Source of the DNA: Azoarcus sp. L1K30
Lineage (GTDB): Bacteria > Pseudomonadota > Gammaproteobacteria > Burkholderiales > Rhodocyclaceae
Direction of reading: 5' to 3'
DNA: 64,000 nucleotides
Assembly: GCF_018122735.1 (NCBI RefSeq)
Contig: NZ_JAGRRD010000001.1
Span: 3,391,190 to 3,455,189 of the forward strand
Under the pieces are notes generated by a model, which was given only the letters and a program-made list of their open reading frames with translations, searched no databases and was not told the DNA's origin. Position 1 is the first letter of the stretch. Each line of letters opens with the position of its first letter. Shown here one piece after another: positions 8,759 through 17,396 of this stretch. The translations under genes and the position numbers were made by a program.

Positions 8759-9523
8759 ATGAGCATGCGCATACTGGATGCCGGAGACGCGGCCTTCACC
8801 GTTGAATTCGGCGACGCCATCGATCCGGCGCTGCTGGCGCGGGTCAACGCACTCGACACGGGTATTGCCCGACTGCAAGCCGGGGGCGGCCTGCCCGGCC
8901 TGATCGAGACCATGCCGACTTTTCGCTCGTTGACGGTTTTCTTCGATCCGCTGCAAACCGGGCGCGAGGCCCTGCTCGTCGAGCTGGCGCCCTTTCTGGC
9001 GGATACGGCCGCCAGTGCTGGCGACCTTGGGCGACACTGGCGCCTGCCGGTTTGTTATGAAGGCGAGCTGGCGCCCGACCTGGGCCAAACGGCGGCAGCG
9101 CTCGGGATCGCCACCGACGATGTGGTGGCATTGCATGCCGGTCGCGACTATGTGGTCTATATGCTCGGTTTCCTGCCTGGCTTTCCGTTCATGGGTGATG
9201 TGCCCGAAGCGCTGCGCCTGCCGCGCCGGGCCGAACCGCGCCTGCGGGTGCCTGCGGGCAGTGTGGCTGTCGCCAATGGCCTCACCGCGATCTACCCGTG
9301 GGAGAGTCCTGGAGGCTGGCACTTGCTGGGACGTTGTCCGGTGCCCTTGTTCGATGCGGCATGTCCGTCACCTTCGCTGCTGGCGGCAGGTGACAGTGTG
9401 CGTTTCGAGCCAGTGTCGATGACCGAATATCGACGTCTGCTCGACGCCGCGACGGCGGGCGAACTCGACCCGCAGCAATGGCTTGCCACCGCAGCGGCGA
9501 ATGACGGAGGGGGGGCGCAGTGA
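8759..9523 (+). CDS. pxpB: 5-oxoprolinase subunit PxpB (KipI-like)
   Basis: Subunit of the ATP-dependent bacterial 5-oxoprolinase PxpABC, which opens 5-oxo-L-proline (pyroglutamate) to L-glutamate in the cytoplasm. It has 254 residues. The family signature DYVVYMLGFLPGFPFMGD is visible near residue 130-147 and the proline/glycine-rich YPWESPGGWHLLGR near 180. The stop overlaps the pxpC start (GTGA), so the two are translationally coupled. Formerly annotated as an allophanate hydrolase subunit or KipI kinase inhibitor; the pxpC and pxpA neighbours support the oxoprolinase role. Confidence 0.93.
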   Translation: MSMRILDAGDAAFTVEFGDAIDPALLARVNALDTGIARLQAGGGLPGLIETMPTFRSLTVFFDPLQTGREALLVELAPFLADTAASAGDLGRHWRLPVCYEGELAPDLGQTAAALGIATDDVVALHAGRDYVVYMLGFLPGFPFMGDVPEALRLPRRAEPRLRVPAGSVAVANGLTAIYPWESPGGWHLLGRCPVPLFDAACPSPSLLAAGDSVRFEPVSMTEYRRLLDAATAGELDPQQWLATAAANDGGGAQ

Positions 9524-10578
9524 CAGCCGGGGCAAACCTCGAGATTGTTTCCCCTGGCGCCTATGCATCCATTCAGGATGCAGGGCGCAGGGGCTTCAGG
9601 CGTATCGGCGTACCGTGGGCCGGTGTCATCGACCCTCGACTCATGCGCATTGCCAACGCACTGGTCGGTAATGCCGCCGATGCGCCGGTCATCGAATGCT
9701 TCGACGGAGGCCTGCAGCTTGCCGCACGCGGCGCCACCCTGCGCGTGGCGGTGGCGGGCGACGCACGCCTGGAGTTGGAACATGCAGGTGAGCGAAGTGC
9801 CGTGCCTGCGTGGCGCTCGGTGTCGCTTGCCGATGGCGACATCCTGCGCATCCGGCGCATGGATGGCGGCCGCATTGCCATGGTGGCGGTGCAGGGGATG
9901 GCATTGTCGCAGGTGATGGGGAGCGCATCGACCTATGCGCGTGCGGCGCTTGGCGGGGTAGACGGCGGGGCACTTCGTGCCGGCATGCATCTGCCCGCCC
10001 CCCCGGCGCGCGCCGGGGCGGAACTTGCCTTGCCGCGACCGCCCGATGCATCTCAGGCGCCGGTGCGTGTCGTGCCGGGGCCGCAGGCCGATCATTTCGC
10101 GCAGGCGGCACTCGACACCTTTTTCGGCAGCGACTATCGCGTCACGGCGGAGGCCGACCGCATGGGGGTTCGGCTCGAAGGTCCGGCGCTCGAGCACCTC
10201 GGTACGCGTGAAATCATCTCCGATGCGACGGTGCCGGGCTCGATCCAGGTACCGGGCAATGGTCAGCCCATCGTGTTGCTCGCCGATGCGCAGACCGCGG
10301 GGGGGTACCCGAAAATCGCCACCGTCATTTGCAGCGACATCCCGCGGCTTGCGGCATGTCGTCCGGGGCAGACGATACGATTTGCCGCAGTCGGCGCGGC
10401 CGATGGCGAGCGCATTGCCCGTGCAACCGAGGCCGAGACCCGTGCCCTGATTGCCGGCATCGTGCGTGTGCCCGCTGCCGGCATCGACGAGGCGGCGCTG
10501 TATTCCGCCAACCTGGTGAGCGGCGTGGTCCATGCGCTGTCGCCGGATTACCGCACCCTGGGTGCGGCAAACGAATGA
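9520..10578 (+). CDS. pxpC: 5-oxoprolinase/urea amidolyase family subunit PxpC (KipA-like)
   Basis: Biotin-independent carboxyltransferase-like subunit of PxpABC, 352 residues. The opening IVSPGAYASIQDAGRRGFRRIGVPWAGVID is split by the reader into a conserved PG-x-SIQDxGR motif and the GVPxxG-xxD motif, both diagnostic for this family; the C-terminal AGGYPKIATVI is also present. It starts with GTG at 9520, four bases inside pxpB, which implies tight coupling. Urea carboxylase genes are absent, so a 5-oxoprolinase role fits better than allophanate hydrolysis. Confidence 0.92.
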   Translation: MTAGANLEIVSPGAYASIQDAGRRGFRRIGVPWAGVIDPRLMRIANALVGNAADAPVIECFDGGLQLAARGATLRVAVAGDARLELEHAGERSAVPAWRSVSLADGDILRIRRMDGGRIAMVAVQGMALSQVMGSASTYARAALGGVDGGALRAGMHLPAPPARAGAELALPRPPDASQAPVRVVPGPQADHFAQAALDTFFGSDYRVTAEADRMGVRLEGPALEHLGTREIISDATVPGSIQVPGNGQPIVLLADAQTAGGYPKIATVICSDIPRLAACRPGQTIRFAAVGAADGERIARATEAETRALIAGIVRVPAAGIDEAALYSANLVSGVVHALSPDYRTLGAANE

Positions 10579-10591
10579 GCAGGAGCCAGAC

Positions 10592-11359
10592 ATGAAGATC
10601 AACCTCAATGCAGACCTCGGCGAATCCTTCGGGGCGTGGAAGATGGGCGAGGACGAAGCCCTGCTGCAGGTGGTGCGTTCGGCCAACATCGCCTGCGGTT
10701 TTCACGCGGGTGATCCACTGGTGATGCGCAACACGGTACGCACCGCAATTGCCGCCGGTGTCAGCCTCGGCGCCCATCCGTCCTACCCGGATCTGCAGGG
10801 ATTCGGCCGGCGGCCGATGCAGATGGCGGCCGCCGAACTCGAGGCCATGGTGATCTATCAGGTGGGCGCGCTTGCCGGGATGGCCGCTGCAGAGGGCGGC
10901 CGCGTGAGCCATGTCAAACCCCATGGCGCGCTCAATAACCAGGCCTGCGAAGATGCGACGCTGGCCGAGGCCGTGGCACGCGCCGTGCGTGCGATCGACC
11001 CCGAGCTGATCCTGCTCGCGCCCGTCCTGTCCGAACTCTACAAGGCGGGAGAGCGCGCCGGCTTGCGGGTCGCGGGGGAGATTTTCGCCGACCGTGCCTA
11101 CACCGACGCCGGCATGCTGGCCCCGCGCGGCCAGCCTGGTGCGGTCATCCACGATCACGATCAGCTCGTCGCCCATGTGTTGCGGATGCTCGACGCGGGT
11201 GGCGTGGTGTCGCAAAGCGGCAGGGTCTTGCCGGCGGTCATGCACAGCATCTGTGTGCACGGTGATACGCCGGGCGCGGTGGACAACGCGCGCCGCTTGC
11301 GCGCAGCTCTTGAAGCCAGTGGGCGGGCAGTGGTTGCACTGCCCGCCGCCTGTCGTTGA
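10592..11359 (+). CDS. pxpA: 5-oxoprolinase subunit PxpA (LamB/YcsF family)
   Basis: LamB/YcsF-family subunit of the 5-oxoprolinase complex, 255 residues. The N-terminal MKINLNADLGESFG and the middle SVGAHPSYPD-like SLGAHPSYPDLQGFGRR and VKPHGALNN motifs are typical. The ATG at 10592 follows an AGGAG at 10581-10585; the longer frame from 10532 lies inside pxpC. It ends the + strand pxp operon, only 14 bases from the convergent TerC gene. A GC-rich perfect stem lies in its last codons. Confidence 0.94.
   Translation: MKINLNADLGESFGAWKMGEDEALLQVVRSANIACGFHAGDPLVMRNTVRTAIAAGVSLGAHPSYPDLQGFGRRPMQMAAAELEAMVIYQVGALAGMAAAEGGRVSHVKPHGALNNQACEDATLAEAVARAVRAIDPELILLAPVLSELYKAGERAGLRVAGEIFADRAYTDAGMLAPRGQPGAVIHDHDQLVAHVLRMLDAGGVVSQSGRVLPAVMHSICVHGDTPGAVDNARRLRAALEASGRAVVALPAACR
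11322..11347. terminator. GC-rich hairpin at the 3' end of pxpA
   Basis: Perfect 11-bp stem GGCGGGCAGTG (11322-11332) and CACTGCCCGCC (11337-11347) with a GTTG loop, inside the final codons of pxpA where it meets a convergent gene. There is no T-run, so it may slow or block RNA polymerase, or protect the 3' end, without being a classic terminator. Confidence 0.35.
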
Positions 11360-11373
11360 GCAATGCGCGAGGT

Positions 11374-12144
11374 TCAGGCCTTGTTCTCTGCCGTTGCCGA
11401 CGTTTCGGTACTGTAGGGCTCACGCAGCTCGACCGGCTTCGCGGCGTTCTTGCGCAGCCGGATATTGAGCATTTCCACCAGCACCGAGAATGCCATCGCG
11501 AAGTAGATGTAGCCCTTGGGCACATGGTGGCCGAAGCCCTCGGCAATCAGCACCACGCCGACCACCATCAGGAAGGACAAGGCCAGCATCTTCACCGTCG
11601 GATGGGTGGACACGAATTCGCCGATCGGTGCCGACGCCACCATCATCAATGCCACGGACGCCACCACCGCGGCAATCATCACCGGCAGGTTATTGACCAT
11701 GCCGATCGCGGTGATGATGGAGTCGAGCGAGAACACCATGTCGATGACGATGATTTGCAGGATGACGGCGGTGAAGGTGGCCTTGACCGCGGACGAGGTC
11801 TCGCCCTCCTCGCCTTCGAGCAGCTGGTGGATTTCGGCGGTGCTCTTCCACACCAGGAACAGACCTCCGCTGATCAGGATCAGGTCGCGTCCGGATACGC
11901 CGTGGTCGAAGAGTTCGAAAAGTGGTGTCGTGAGGCCGGCCAGCCAGGCGAGGAGCATCAGCAGGCCGATGCGCATGAACATGGCCAGAAACAGCCCAAG
12001 GCGGCGGGCAAAGGCGCGCTTCTCCGGCGGCAGCTTGTCCACGAGGATGGAGATGAAAATGATGTTGTCGATACCGAGCACGAGTTCGAGCACGGTGAGG
12101 GTCAGGAAGGCGATCAGCAACTGCGGGTCGGTCAGGAATTCCAT
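11374..12144 (-). CDS. TerC family integral membrane protein
   Basis: Inner-membrane protein of 256 residues with about seven hydrophobic helices. TerC signatures are visible in pairs: LELVLGIDNIIFIS near residue 20 and MVFSLDSIITAIG near 140, with acidic residues in the membrane thought to bind metal. Family members are linked to tellurite resistance and to manganese export or metal loading of exported proteins; the role here is not fixed. It is a single gene between the convergent pxpA and the gabT terminator, with no ter genes nearby, so tellurite resistance is not implied. Confidence 0.88.
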   Translation of the reverse strand: MEFLTDPQLLIAFLTLTVLELVLGIDNIIFISILVDKLPPEKRAFARRLGLFLAMFMRIGLLMLLAWLAGLTTPLFELFDHGVSGRDLILISGGLFLVWKSTAEIHQLLEGEEGETSSAVKATFTAVILQIIVIDMVFSLDSIITAIGMVNNLPVMIAAVVASVALMMVASAPIGEFVSTHPTVKMLALSFLMVVGVVLIAEGFGHHVPKGYIYFAMAFSVLVEMLNIRLRKNAAKPVELREPYSTETSATAENKA

Positions 12145-12282
12145 CTTGGCGCCGGTGAGGGTGCACGCGTGTGCATGCGGAGTTCCATTAACGCATGAGG
12201 GTGGGTGAAGGTTGAAGCAGCATTCGGATCATTCGTGTGCTTCGAGCATTTCGCGAGTGCACTGTTGGAGGCCGTAGACGAC

Positions 12283-12311
12283 AAAAGCCGCTTGTGATGC
12301 AAGCGGCTTTT
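12283..12311. terminator. Hairpin terminator downstream of gabT
   Basis: Perfect 12-bp stem AAAAGCCGCTTG (12283-12294) and CAAGCGGCTTTT (12300-12311) with a TGATG loop. It lies 52 bases beyond the gabT stop and should end the long minus-strand gab operon; the A/T ends make it workable in both directions. Confidence 0.75.
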
Positions 12312-12362
12312 GTCTGCAAGGCTCGGCCGTGGGGGATGTCGGATCCCGCTTCAGCCGGACTT

Positions 12363-13673
12363 TCAGGCTGAAGTGACCACTGCCTCGATGGAGGCGGCGA
12401 GGATGTCGAGACCTTCTTCGAGCACCTTCTGCTCGATCGTCAGCGGTACCATCAGGCGCAGCACGTTGCCGTAGCTGCCGCAGGACAGAAGCAGCAGGCC
12501 GCGCTTGAGGGCTTCGGCGATGATGGCCTTGACCAGTTCCGGTGCCGGACGGGCGTGATCGCCGTCGTGGAAGAACTCCACCGCAACCATCGCACCCAGA
12601 CCGCGTACGTCGCCGATGCTCTTGTGCTTGGCCGCGACCTCACGCAGGCGGGCCTGCATGTGGGTGCCGATGTCGGTGGCGCGCTGGCACAGGTTCTCCG
12701 ATTCGACCACGTCGAGCACCGCGAGCGCAGCGGCGCAGGCCATCGGCGCGCCGGCGTAGGTGCTGCCGAGGCCACCGGGGTTGAGCGAGTCCATAATGTC
12801 GGCACGGCCGACCACCGCGGCGATCGGGAAGCCGCCACCGAGACCCTTGGCCATGGTGATGAGATCGGGCACGACCTTGCTGTGCTCCATCGCGAACATC
12901 TTGCCGGTACGTCCGACGCCGCTCTGGATCTCGTCGGCGATCAGCAGGATGCCGTGCTTGTCGGCCAGGGCGCGCAAGCGCTGCATGAACTCGGCCGGTG
13001 CGGGGTAATAACCGCCCTCGCCCTGAACCGGTTCGACGATGAAGGCGGCGACGCGCCTGGCCTCGATGTCGTTCTTGAACAGCAGCTCGATGCCGTGGAT
13101 GGCGTCATCCACGCTGATGCCGTGCAGTTCGCAGGGATAGGGCGCGTGGTAGATCTCGGCCGGGAAGGGGCCGACGCCCAGCTTGTAGGGGTCGATCTTG
13201 CCGGTGAGGCCAAGCGTCAAAAGTGTGCGGCCGTGGAAGGCGCCGTTGAAGGCGATCACGCCAGGACGACCGGTGAAGGCGCGGGCGATCTTGACCGCGT
13301 TCTCGACGGCTTCCGCACCGGTGCTGACGAAGAAGGTCTTCTTCGCTGCATCGCCCGGCGCCAGTGCGCTGAGGCGCTCGGCCAAGGTCAGGTAGCCGTC
13401 ATAGGCCACCACCTGGAAGCAGGTGTGGCTGAAGTGCGGGATCTGCTCCTGCGCCGCAGCGATGACCTTGGGATGGCAGTGGCCGGTGTTGACCACGGCG
13501 ATGCCGGCGACGAAATCGATGTAACGGCGGCCTTCGACGTCCCAGATCTCGGCGTTCAGGGCCTTGGATGCAAACAGGGGGTGAGCCTGGCCGACACCGC
13601 GCGGCAGTGCCGCGGCGCGACGCGCCATCAGGTCGCTGTTGGTTTGTCCTGCGGGATGCGTGGTTGCATTCAT
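12363..13673 (-). CDS. gabT: 4-aminobutyrate aminotransferase
   Basis: PLP enzyme of 436 residues transferring the amino group of 4-aminobutyrate to 2-oxoglutarate, giving succinate semialdehyde. It is a class III aminotransferase: the glycine-rich STGAEAVENA stretch near 117-126, Asp247 in IADEIQSG and the PLP lysine Lys276 in ITMAKGLGGG are visible. The start at 13673 has a good AGGAG eight bases upstream. gabD precedes it by 36 bases on the same strand, and an ABC importer lies upstream in the same direction. Related 5-aminovalerate aminotransferases cannot be excluded, but gabD next door favours GABA. Confidence 0.92.
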   Translation of the reverse strand: MNATTHPAGQTNSDLMARRAAALPRGVGQAHPLFASKALNAEIWDVEGRRYIDFVAGIAVVNTGHCHPKVIAAAQEQIPHFSHTCFQVVAYDGYLTLAERLSALAPGDAAKKTFFVSTGAEAVENAVKIARAFTGRPGVIAFNGAFHGRTLLTLGLTGKIDPYKLGVGPFPAEIYHAPYPCELHGISVDDAIHGIELLFKNDIEARRVAAFIVEPVQGEGGYYPAPAEFMQRLRALADKHGILLIADEIQSGVGRTGKMFAMEHSKVVPDLITMAKGLGGGFPIAAVVGRADIMDSLNPGGLGSTYAGAPMACAAALAVLDVVESENLCQRATDIGTHMQARLREVAAKHKSIGDVRGLGAMVAVEFFHDGDHARPAPELVKAIIAEALKRGLLLLSCGSYGNVLRLMVPLTIEQKVLEEGLDILAASIEAVVTSA

Positions 13674-13709
13674 GCTGATTCTCCTAGGGTATTTTATTGG
13701 CGACGGTGC

Positions 13710-15170
13710 TTATTGCACGCCGCCCATGCACAGGTATTTGATTTCGAGGTAGTCCTCGATGCCGTACTTGGAGCCTTCGCGGCCGAGTCCGGACGACTTC
13801 ACGCCGCCGAAGGGGGCGACTTCGGTAGAGATGATGCCGGTGTTGATGCCAACGATGCCGTACTCGAGCGCGGCCGATACGCGCCACACGCGGTTCATGC
13901 CGGCGGCGTAGAAATAGGCCGCCAGACCGAATTCGGTGTCGTTGGCCATGCGGATGGCTTCAGCCTCGTCCTTGAAGCGGAACAGCGGGGCGACGGGACC
14001 GAAGGTCTCTTCCTTCGCCACCTTCATCGCCGGCGTGACATCGGCCAGAATGGTGGGCTCGAAGAAGGTCTGGCCCAGCGCGTGGCGCTTGCCGCCGGTC
14101 ACCAGACGGGCGCCCTTGGACAGCGCGTCGGCGATGTGTTCCTCGACCTTTTCCACCGCGTTCATGTCGATCAGCGGCCCCTGGGTGGTGCCTGCCTCGA
14201 GGCCGTTGCCGACCTTGAGTTTGGCCACCGCGGCGGCGAGCTTTTCGGCGAAGGCGTCATACACGCCGTCCTGAACCAGCAGGCGGTTGGCGCACACGCA
14301 GGTCTGGCCGCTGTTGCGGTACTTGGAGGCGAGTGCACCTTCGACCGCGGCGTCGAGATCGGCATCATCGAAGACGATGAAAGGCGCATTGCCGCCGAGT
14401 TCGAGCGACAGCTTCTTGATCGTGGGCGCACACTGCGCGGCCAGCTTGACGCCGATCTCGGTGGAGCCGGTGAAGGTGAGCTTGCGCACGATGGGGTTGG
14501 CGGTGAGTTCGCCGCCGATGTCGCCGGCCGAACCGGTGACCACGCTGAATACGCCCCTGGGGATGCCGGCACGCTCGGCCAGCACCGCCAGCGCCAGCGC
14601 GGACAGCGGGGTCTGGCTGGCGGGCTTGAGCACCATGGTGCAACCGGCGGCGAGCGCGGGGCCGGCCTTGCGCGTGATCATCGCGGAGGGGAAGTTCCAC
14701 GGCGTGATCGCGGCACACACGCCGATCGGCTCCTTGGTGACGACGATGCGCTTGTCGGGCTGGTGGGCCGGGATCACATCACCGTAGATGCGCTTTCCTT
14801 CTTCGGCGAACCATTCGATGAAGGAGGCGGCATAGCCGATCTCGCCCTTGGCCTCGGTGAGCGACTTGCCCTGCTCGGAGGTCATCAGCACGGCGAGGTC
14901 GTCCTGGTGCTCGAGCATGAGCTCGAACCAGCGACGCAGGATCTTGGAGCGCGCGCCGGCGGTGAGGCTGCGCCACGCCGGCCAGGCCGCATTGGCGGCT
15001 TCGATGGCACGGCGGGTTTCGGCCTGGCCCATCTTGGGCACGGTGCCGACGGTCTCGCCGGTGGCGGGGTTGGTGACGGTGATCGTGGCGCCGGTGTCGG
15101 CGGCCACCCACTCGCCGTCGATGTAGCAGCTGGAACGGAGCAGGCTGGGGTCTTTGAGTGTGAGCGTCAT
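13710..15170 (-). CDS. gabD: Succinate-semialdehyde dehydrogenase (NADP+)
   Basis: Aldehyde dehydrogenase of 486 residues that oxidises succinate semialdehyde to succinate, completing the GABA shunt into the TCA cycle. Key residues are visible: the TPWNFP motif near 156, catalytic Glu257 in LELGGNAPF and catalytic Cys291 in SGQTCVCANR. The two-cysteine CVC arrangement is typical of GabD. Length and the N-terminus match E. coli GabD. The ribosome site is weak (GGAA seven bases upstream). It lies between the ABC permeases and gabT, all on the minus strand. Confidence 0.93.
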   Translation of the reverse strand: MTLTLKDPSLLRSSCYIDGEWVAADTGATITVTNPATGETVGTVPKMGQAETRRAIEAANAAWPAWRSLTAGARSKILRRWFELMLEHQDDLAVLMTSEQGKSLTEAKGEIGYAASFIEWFAEEGKRIYGDVIPAHQPDKRIVVTKEPIGVCAAITPWNFPSAMITRKAGPALAAGCTMVLKPASQTPLSALALAVLAERAGIPRGVFSVVTGSAGDIGGELTANPIVRKLTFTGSTEIGVKLAAQCAPTIKKLSLELGGNAPFIVFDDADLDAAVEGALASKYRNSGQTCVCANRLLVQDGVYDAFAEKLAAAVAKLKVGNGLEAGTTQGPLIDMNAVEKVEEHIADALSKGARLVTGGKRHALGQTFFEPTILADVTPAMKVAKEETFGPVAPLFRFKDEAEAIRMANDTEFGLAAYFYAAGMNRVWRVSAALEYGIVGINTGIISTEVAPFGGVKSSGLGREGSKYGIEDYLEIKYLCMGGVQ

Positions 15171-15200
15171 TGTGTCAATTCCGTTGGGGATGGAAAAAGG

Positions 15201-16025
15201 TCAGGCACGCTTGCCGCGGATGCGTTCATTGCGGCGGCGCAGCCCTTCAAGGGTGACCAGCATCAGGGTGGACAACAGGATCAGGATGGTGGCGACCGCC
15301 GCGATGGCGGGGCTGATGTTTTCGCGGATGCCGGAGAACATCTGCCGTGGCAGCGTGGTCTGCTCGGGGCTGGCGAGGAACAGCGTCACCACCACTTCGT
15401 CGAACGAGGTGGCAAAGGCGAACAGGCCACCGGAGATGATGCCCGGGGCGACCAGCGGCAAGGTGACCTTGAAGAAGGCGACCACCGGGTTGGCGCCGAG
15501 ACTGGATGCCGCCCGCACCAGGTTGAAGTCGAAGCCCTGCAGTGTCGCCGTCACCGTGGTCACGACAAAGGGCACGCCGAGCACGGCATGGGCGATGACC
15601 AGGCCGGTGTAGCTGCCGGTGAGGCCGAGCGGCGCGAAGAAGATATACACCGCCACGCCGACGATCACCACCGGTACCACCATTGGCGAGATCAGCACCG
15701 CGGTGAGCAGCGCCTTGCCGGGAAAGTCGGTGCGCACCAGGCCGATTGCTGCCAGGGTGCCGAGGACCATGGCGAGCAGGGTCGACAGCGGCGATACGAT
15801 CAGGCTGTTCATCATCGCCAGCTGCCACTGGCCGGAGGTGAAGATCTCCTCGTACCAGCGCATCGAGAAGCCGGCCATCGGATACATCAGGAAGGTGTCG
15901 GCGTTGAACGACAACGGCACGATGACCAGGATCGGCAGGATCAGGAACACCAGCACGATGCCGACCAGGCCACGCAGGCCGTAATGCCAGGCGCGTTCCA
16001 GCGGGGATGCATAGGGTTGCAGCAT
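15201..16025 (-). CDS. ABC transporter permease (PotC-like)
   Basis: Inner-membrane permease of 274 residues with six hydrophobic segments and the permease coupling loop EAA-type motif (RAASSLGANPVVAFFKVTLP) near residue 180. It belongs to the polyamine/opine importer group (PotC/PotI). The ATG at 16025 starts MLQPYASP and follows an AGGAG-like stretch; the upstream extension overlaps the partner permease and is rejected. It forms an importer with the permease, binding protein and ATPase at 16-19.6 kb. The substrate is probably GABA or a polyamine, given gabD and gabT downstream (inference). Confidence 0.9.
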   Translation of the reverse strand: MLQPYASPLERAWHYGLRGLVGIVLVFLILPILVIVPLSFNADTFLMYPMAGFSMRWYEEIFTSGQWQLAMMNSLIVSPLSTLLAMVLGTLAAIGLVRTDFPGKALLTAVLISPMVVPVVIVGVAVYIFFAPLGLTGSYTGLVIAHAVLGVPFVVTTVTATLQGFDFNLVRAASSLGANPVVAFFKVTLPLVAPGIISGGLFAFATSFDEVVVTLFLASPEQTTLPRQMFSGIRENISPAIAAVATILILLSTLMLVTLEGLRRRNERIRGKRA

Positions 16026-16035
16026 CTGTTTCTCC

Positions 16036-17307
16036 TCAGCGCGGCTTGACCAGCTTGACCCGGGTGGGGCCAAGGTAGCGGGCATAGACCATGTACAGCA
16101 CCAGCGTGGCACCGAGCAGCACGGCGGACAGTGCGGCGGCCATGCCCCAGTTGATGGTCTGGTTGGTGTAGAAGGCGATGAAGTAGCTCACCATCTGCTC
16201 TTGCGGGCTGCCCAGCAGCGCGGGCGTGATGTAGTAGCCCATGCACATGATGAACACGAGCAGTGCGCCGGCGCCGATGCCGGGCAGGGTCTGCGGGAAA
16301 TACACCTTCCAGAAGCTCTTGAACGGCGGGCAGCCGAGCGATACCGCGGCGCGGACATACACCGGGGAGATGCCCTTCATCACCGAGTACAGCGGCAGCA
16401 CCATGAAGGGCAGCAGGATGTGCACCATCGCCACATAGACGCCGACGCGATTGAACAGCAGTTGCAGCGGACCATCGGTGAGGCCGATCGCCATCAGGAC
16501 CTTGTTGATCAGGCCTTCGTTCTGCAGCAGGATGATCCAGGCGGCGACGCGCACCAGCACCGAGGTCCAGAACGGCAGCAGGACGAAGAACATCAGCATA
16601 TTGCTTTGTTTGGTTGCCAGCTTCGCCATCAGGTAGGCAACCGGGAAGCCGAGTACGAGGCACAGCCCGGTCACGATCAGGCTCATCCAGAACGTGCGCA
16701 TCAGCACGTTCACATAGACCGCCTCTTCCGGCGGCGCGGTGACGATGTTGCCGTGTGTGTCGATGCTGCGATCGATCGCGGCGAGCAGGTAGAACGGCGT
16801 GGTCGCCCCGCCCGAACGGCGAATCGCACGCCAGGTCTCGGCCTCGCCCCAGCGTGCATCGATTTCGGTCAGTGCCGACGGGACGTCGGTGTCGGCGGGC
16901 AGCGGCAGCTTGCGCGCCGTCTTCATGATCAGGCTGCGATAGCCGGTTTCCTCGCGGTTCAGGCGCTTGGCAATTTCGGCGATGGCCGGGCTGCCCTTTG
17001 CCGATTCGAGTTCGGCGGCGAATGCGGTGAAGACCGCTGCGGGCGGCATGCCCTCGCCGTCCCAGGCCTTCAGTTCGCGCAACGTGTGTGGCAGGTTGTC
17101 ATGGACTTCCGGGTTGTCGATGCTGCGCGTCAGCAAGGAGGCGATCGGCCATACGAAGGCCACCAGCAGAAAGACGGCGAGCGGCAGGATCAGCGCGCCG
17201 TACAGGAGCTTCTTGCGCATCTCGGCACGGCGCAGGCGCTTCTTCAGCGACGGCACGGATGCGGCGGGGGGCGCCAGCGCATCAGCAGTGTTGGAGGCAG
17301 CAGTCAT
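16036..17307 (-). CDS. ABC transporter permease (PotB-like) with large periplasmic insertion
   Basis: First permease of the importer, 423 residues. The cytoplasmic N-terminus (about 1-40) is followed by a single helix (about 42-65), then about 130 polar residues before the remaining helices, then the coupling loop (RAAVSLGCPPFKSFWKVYFP). Ordinary PotB proteins are about 280 residues, so the insertion after helix 1 is the notable difference; it should lie in the periplasm and may contact the binding protein. The ATG at 17307 has GGAA seven bases upstream; two in-frame ATGs further up (17328, 17355) lack one. The gap to the next permease is ten bases. Confidence 0.88.
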   Translation of the reverse strand: MTAASNTADALAPPAASVPSLKKRLRRAEMRKKLLYGALILPLAVFLLVAFVWPIASLLTRSIDNPEVHDNLPHTLRELKAWDGEGMPPAAVFTAFAAELESAKGSPAIAEIAKRLNREETGYRSLIMKTARKLPLPADTDVPSALTEIDARWGEAETWRAIRRSGGATTPFYLLAAIDRSIDTHGNIVTAPPEEAVYVNVLMRTFWMSLIVTGLCLVLGFPVAYLMAKLATKQSNMLMFFVLLPFWTSVLVRVAAWIILLQNEGLINKVLMAIGLTDGPLQLLFNRVGVYVAMVHILLPFMVLPLYSVMKGISPVYVRAAVSLGCPPFKSFWKVYFPQTLPGIGAGALLVFIMCMGYYITPALLGSPQEQMVSYFIAFYTNQTINWGMAAALSAVLLGATLVLYMVYARYLGPTRVKLVKPR

Positions 17308-17396
17308 GGCAGATTCCGGTCGATTCATGGGCTTGCGGAGGTGGCAGTTCCGCACCGGCCAGGGAGGGGAGCCGGTGCGGCGCTGACACTGGGCGC

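Noticed and set aside
11374-12144. TerC protein as evidence of tellurite resistance
   Set aside because: Other ter genes are absent, and TerC family members are widespread in metal homeostasis.
12555-16049. Open frame of 1164 codons on the plus strand opposite gabT, gabD and an ABC permease
   Set aside because: It is antisense to four well-supported genes, has no family character and is a common side effect of high GC third positions.
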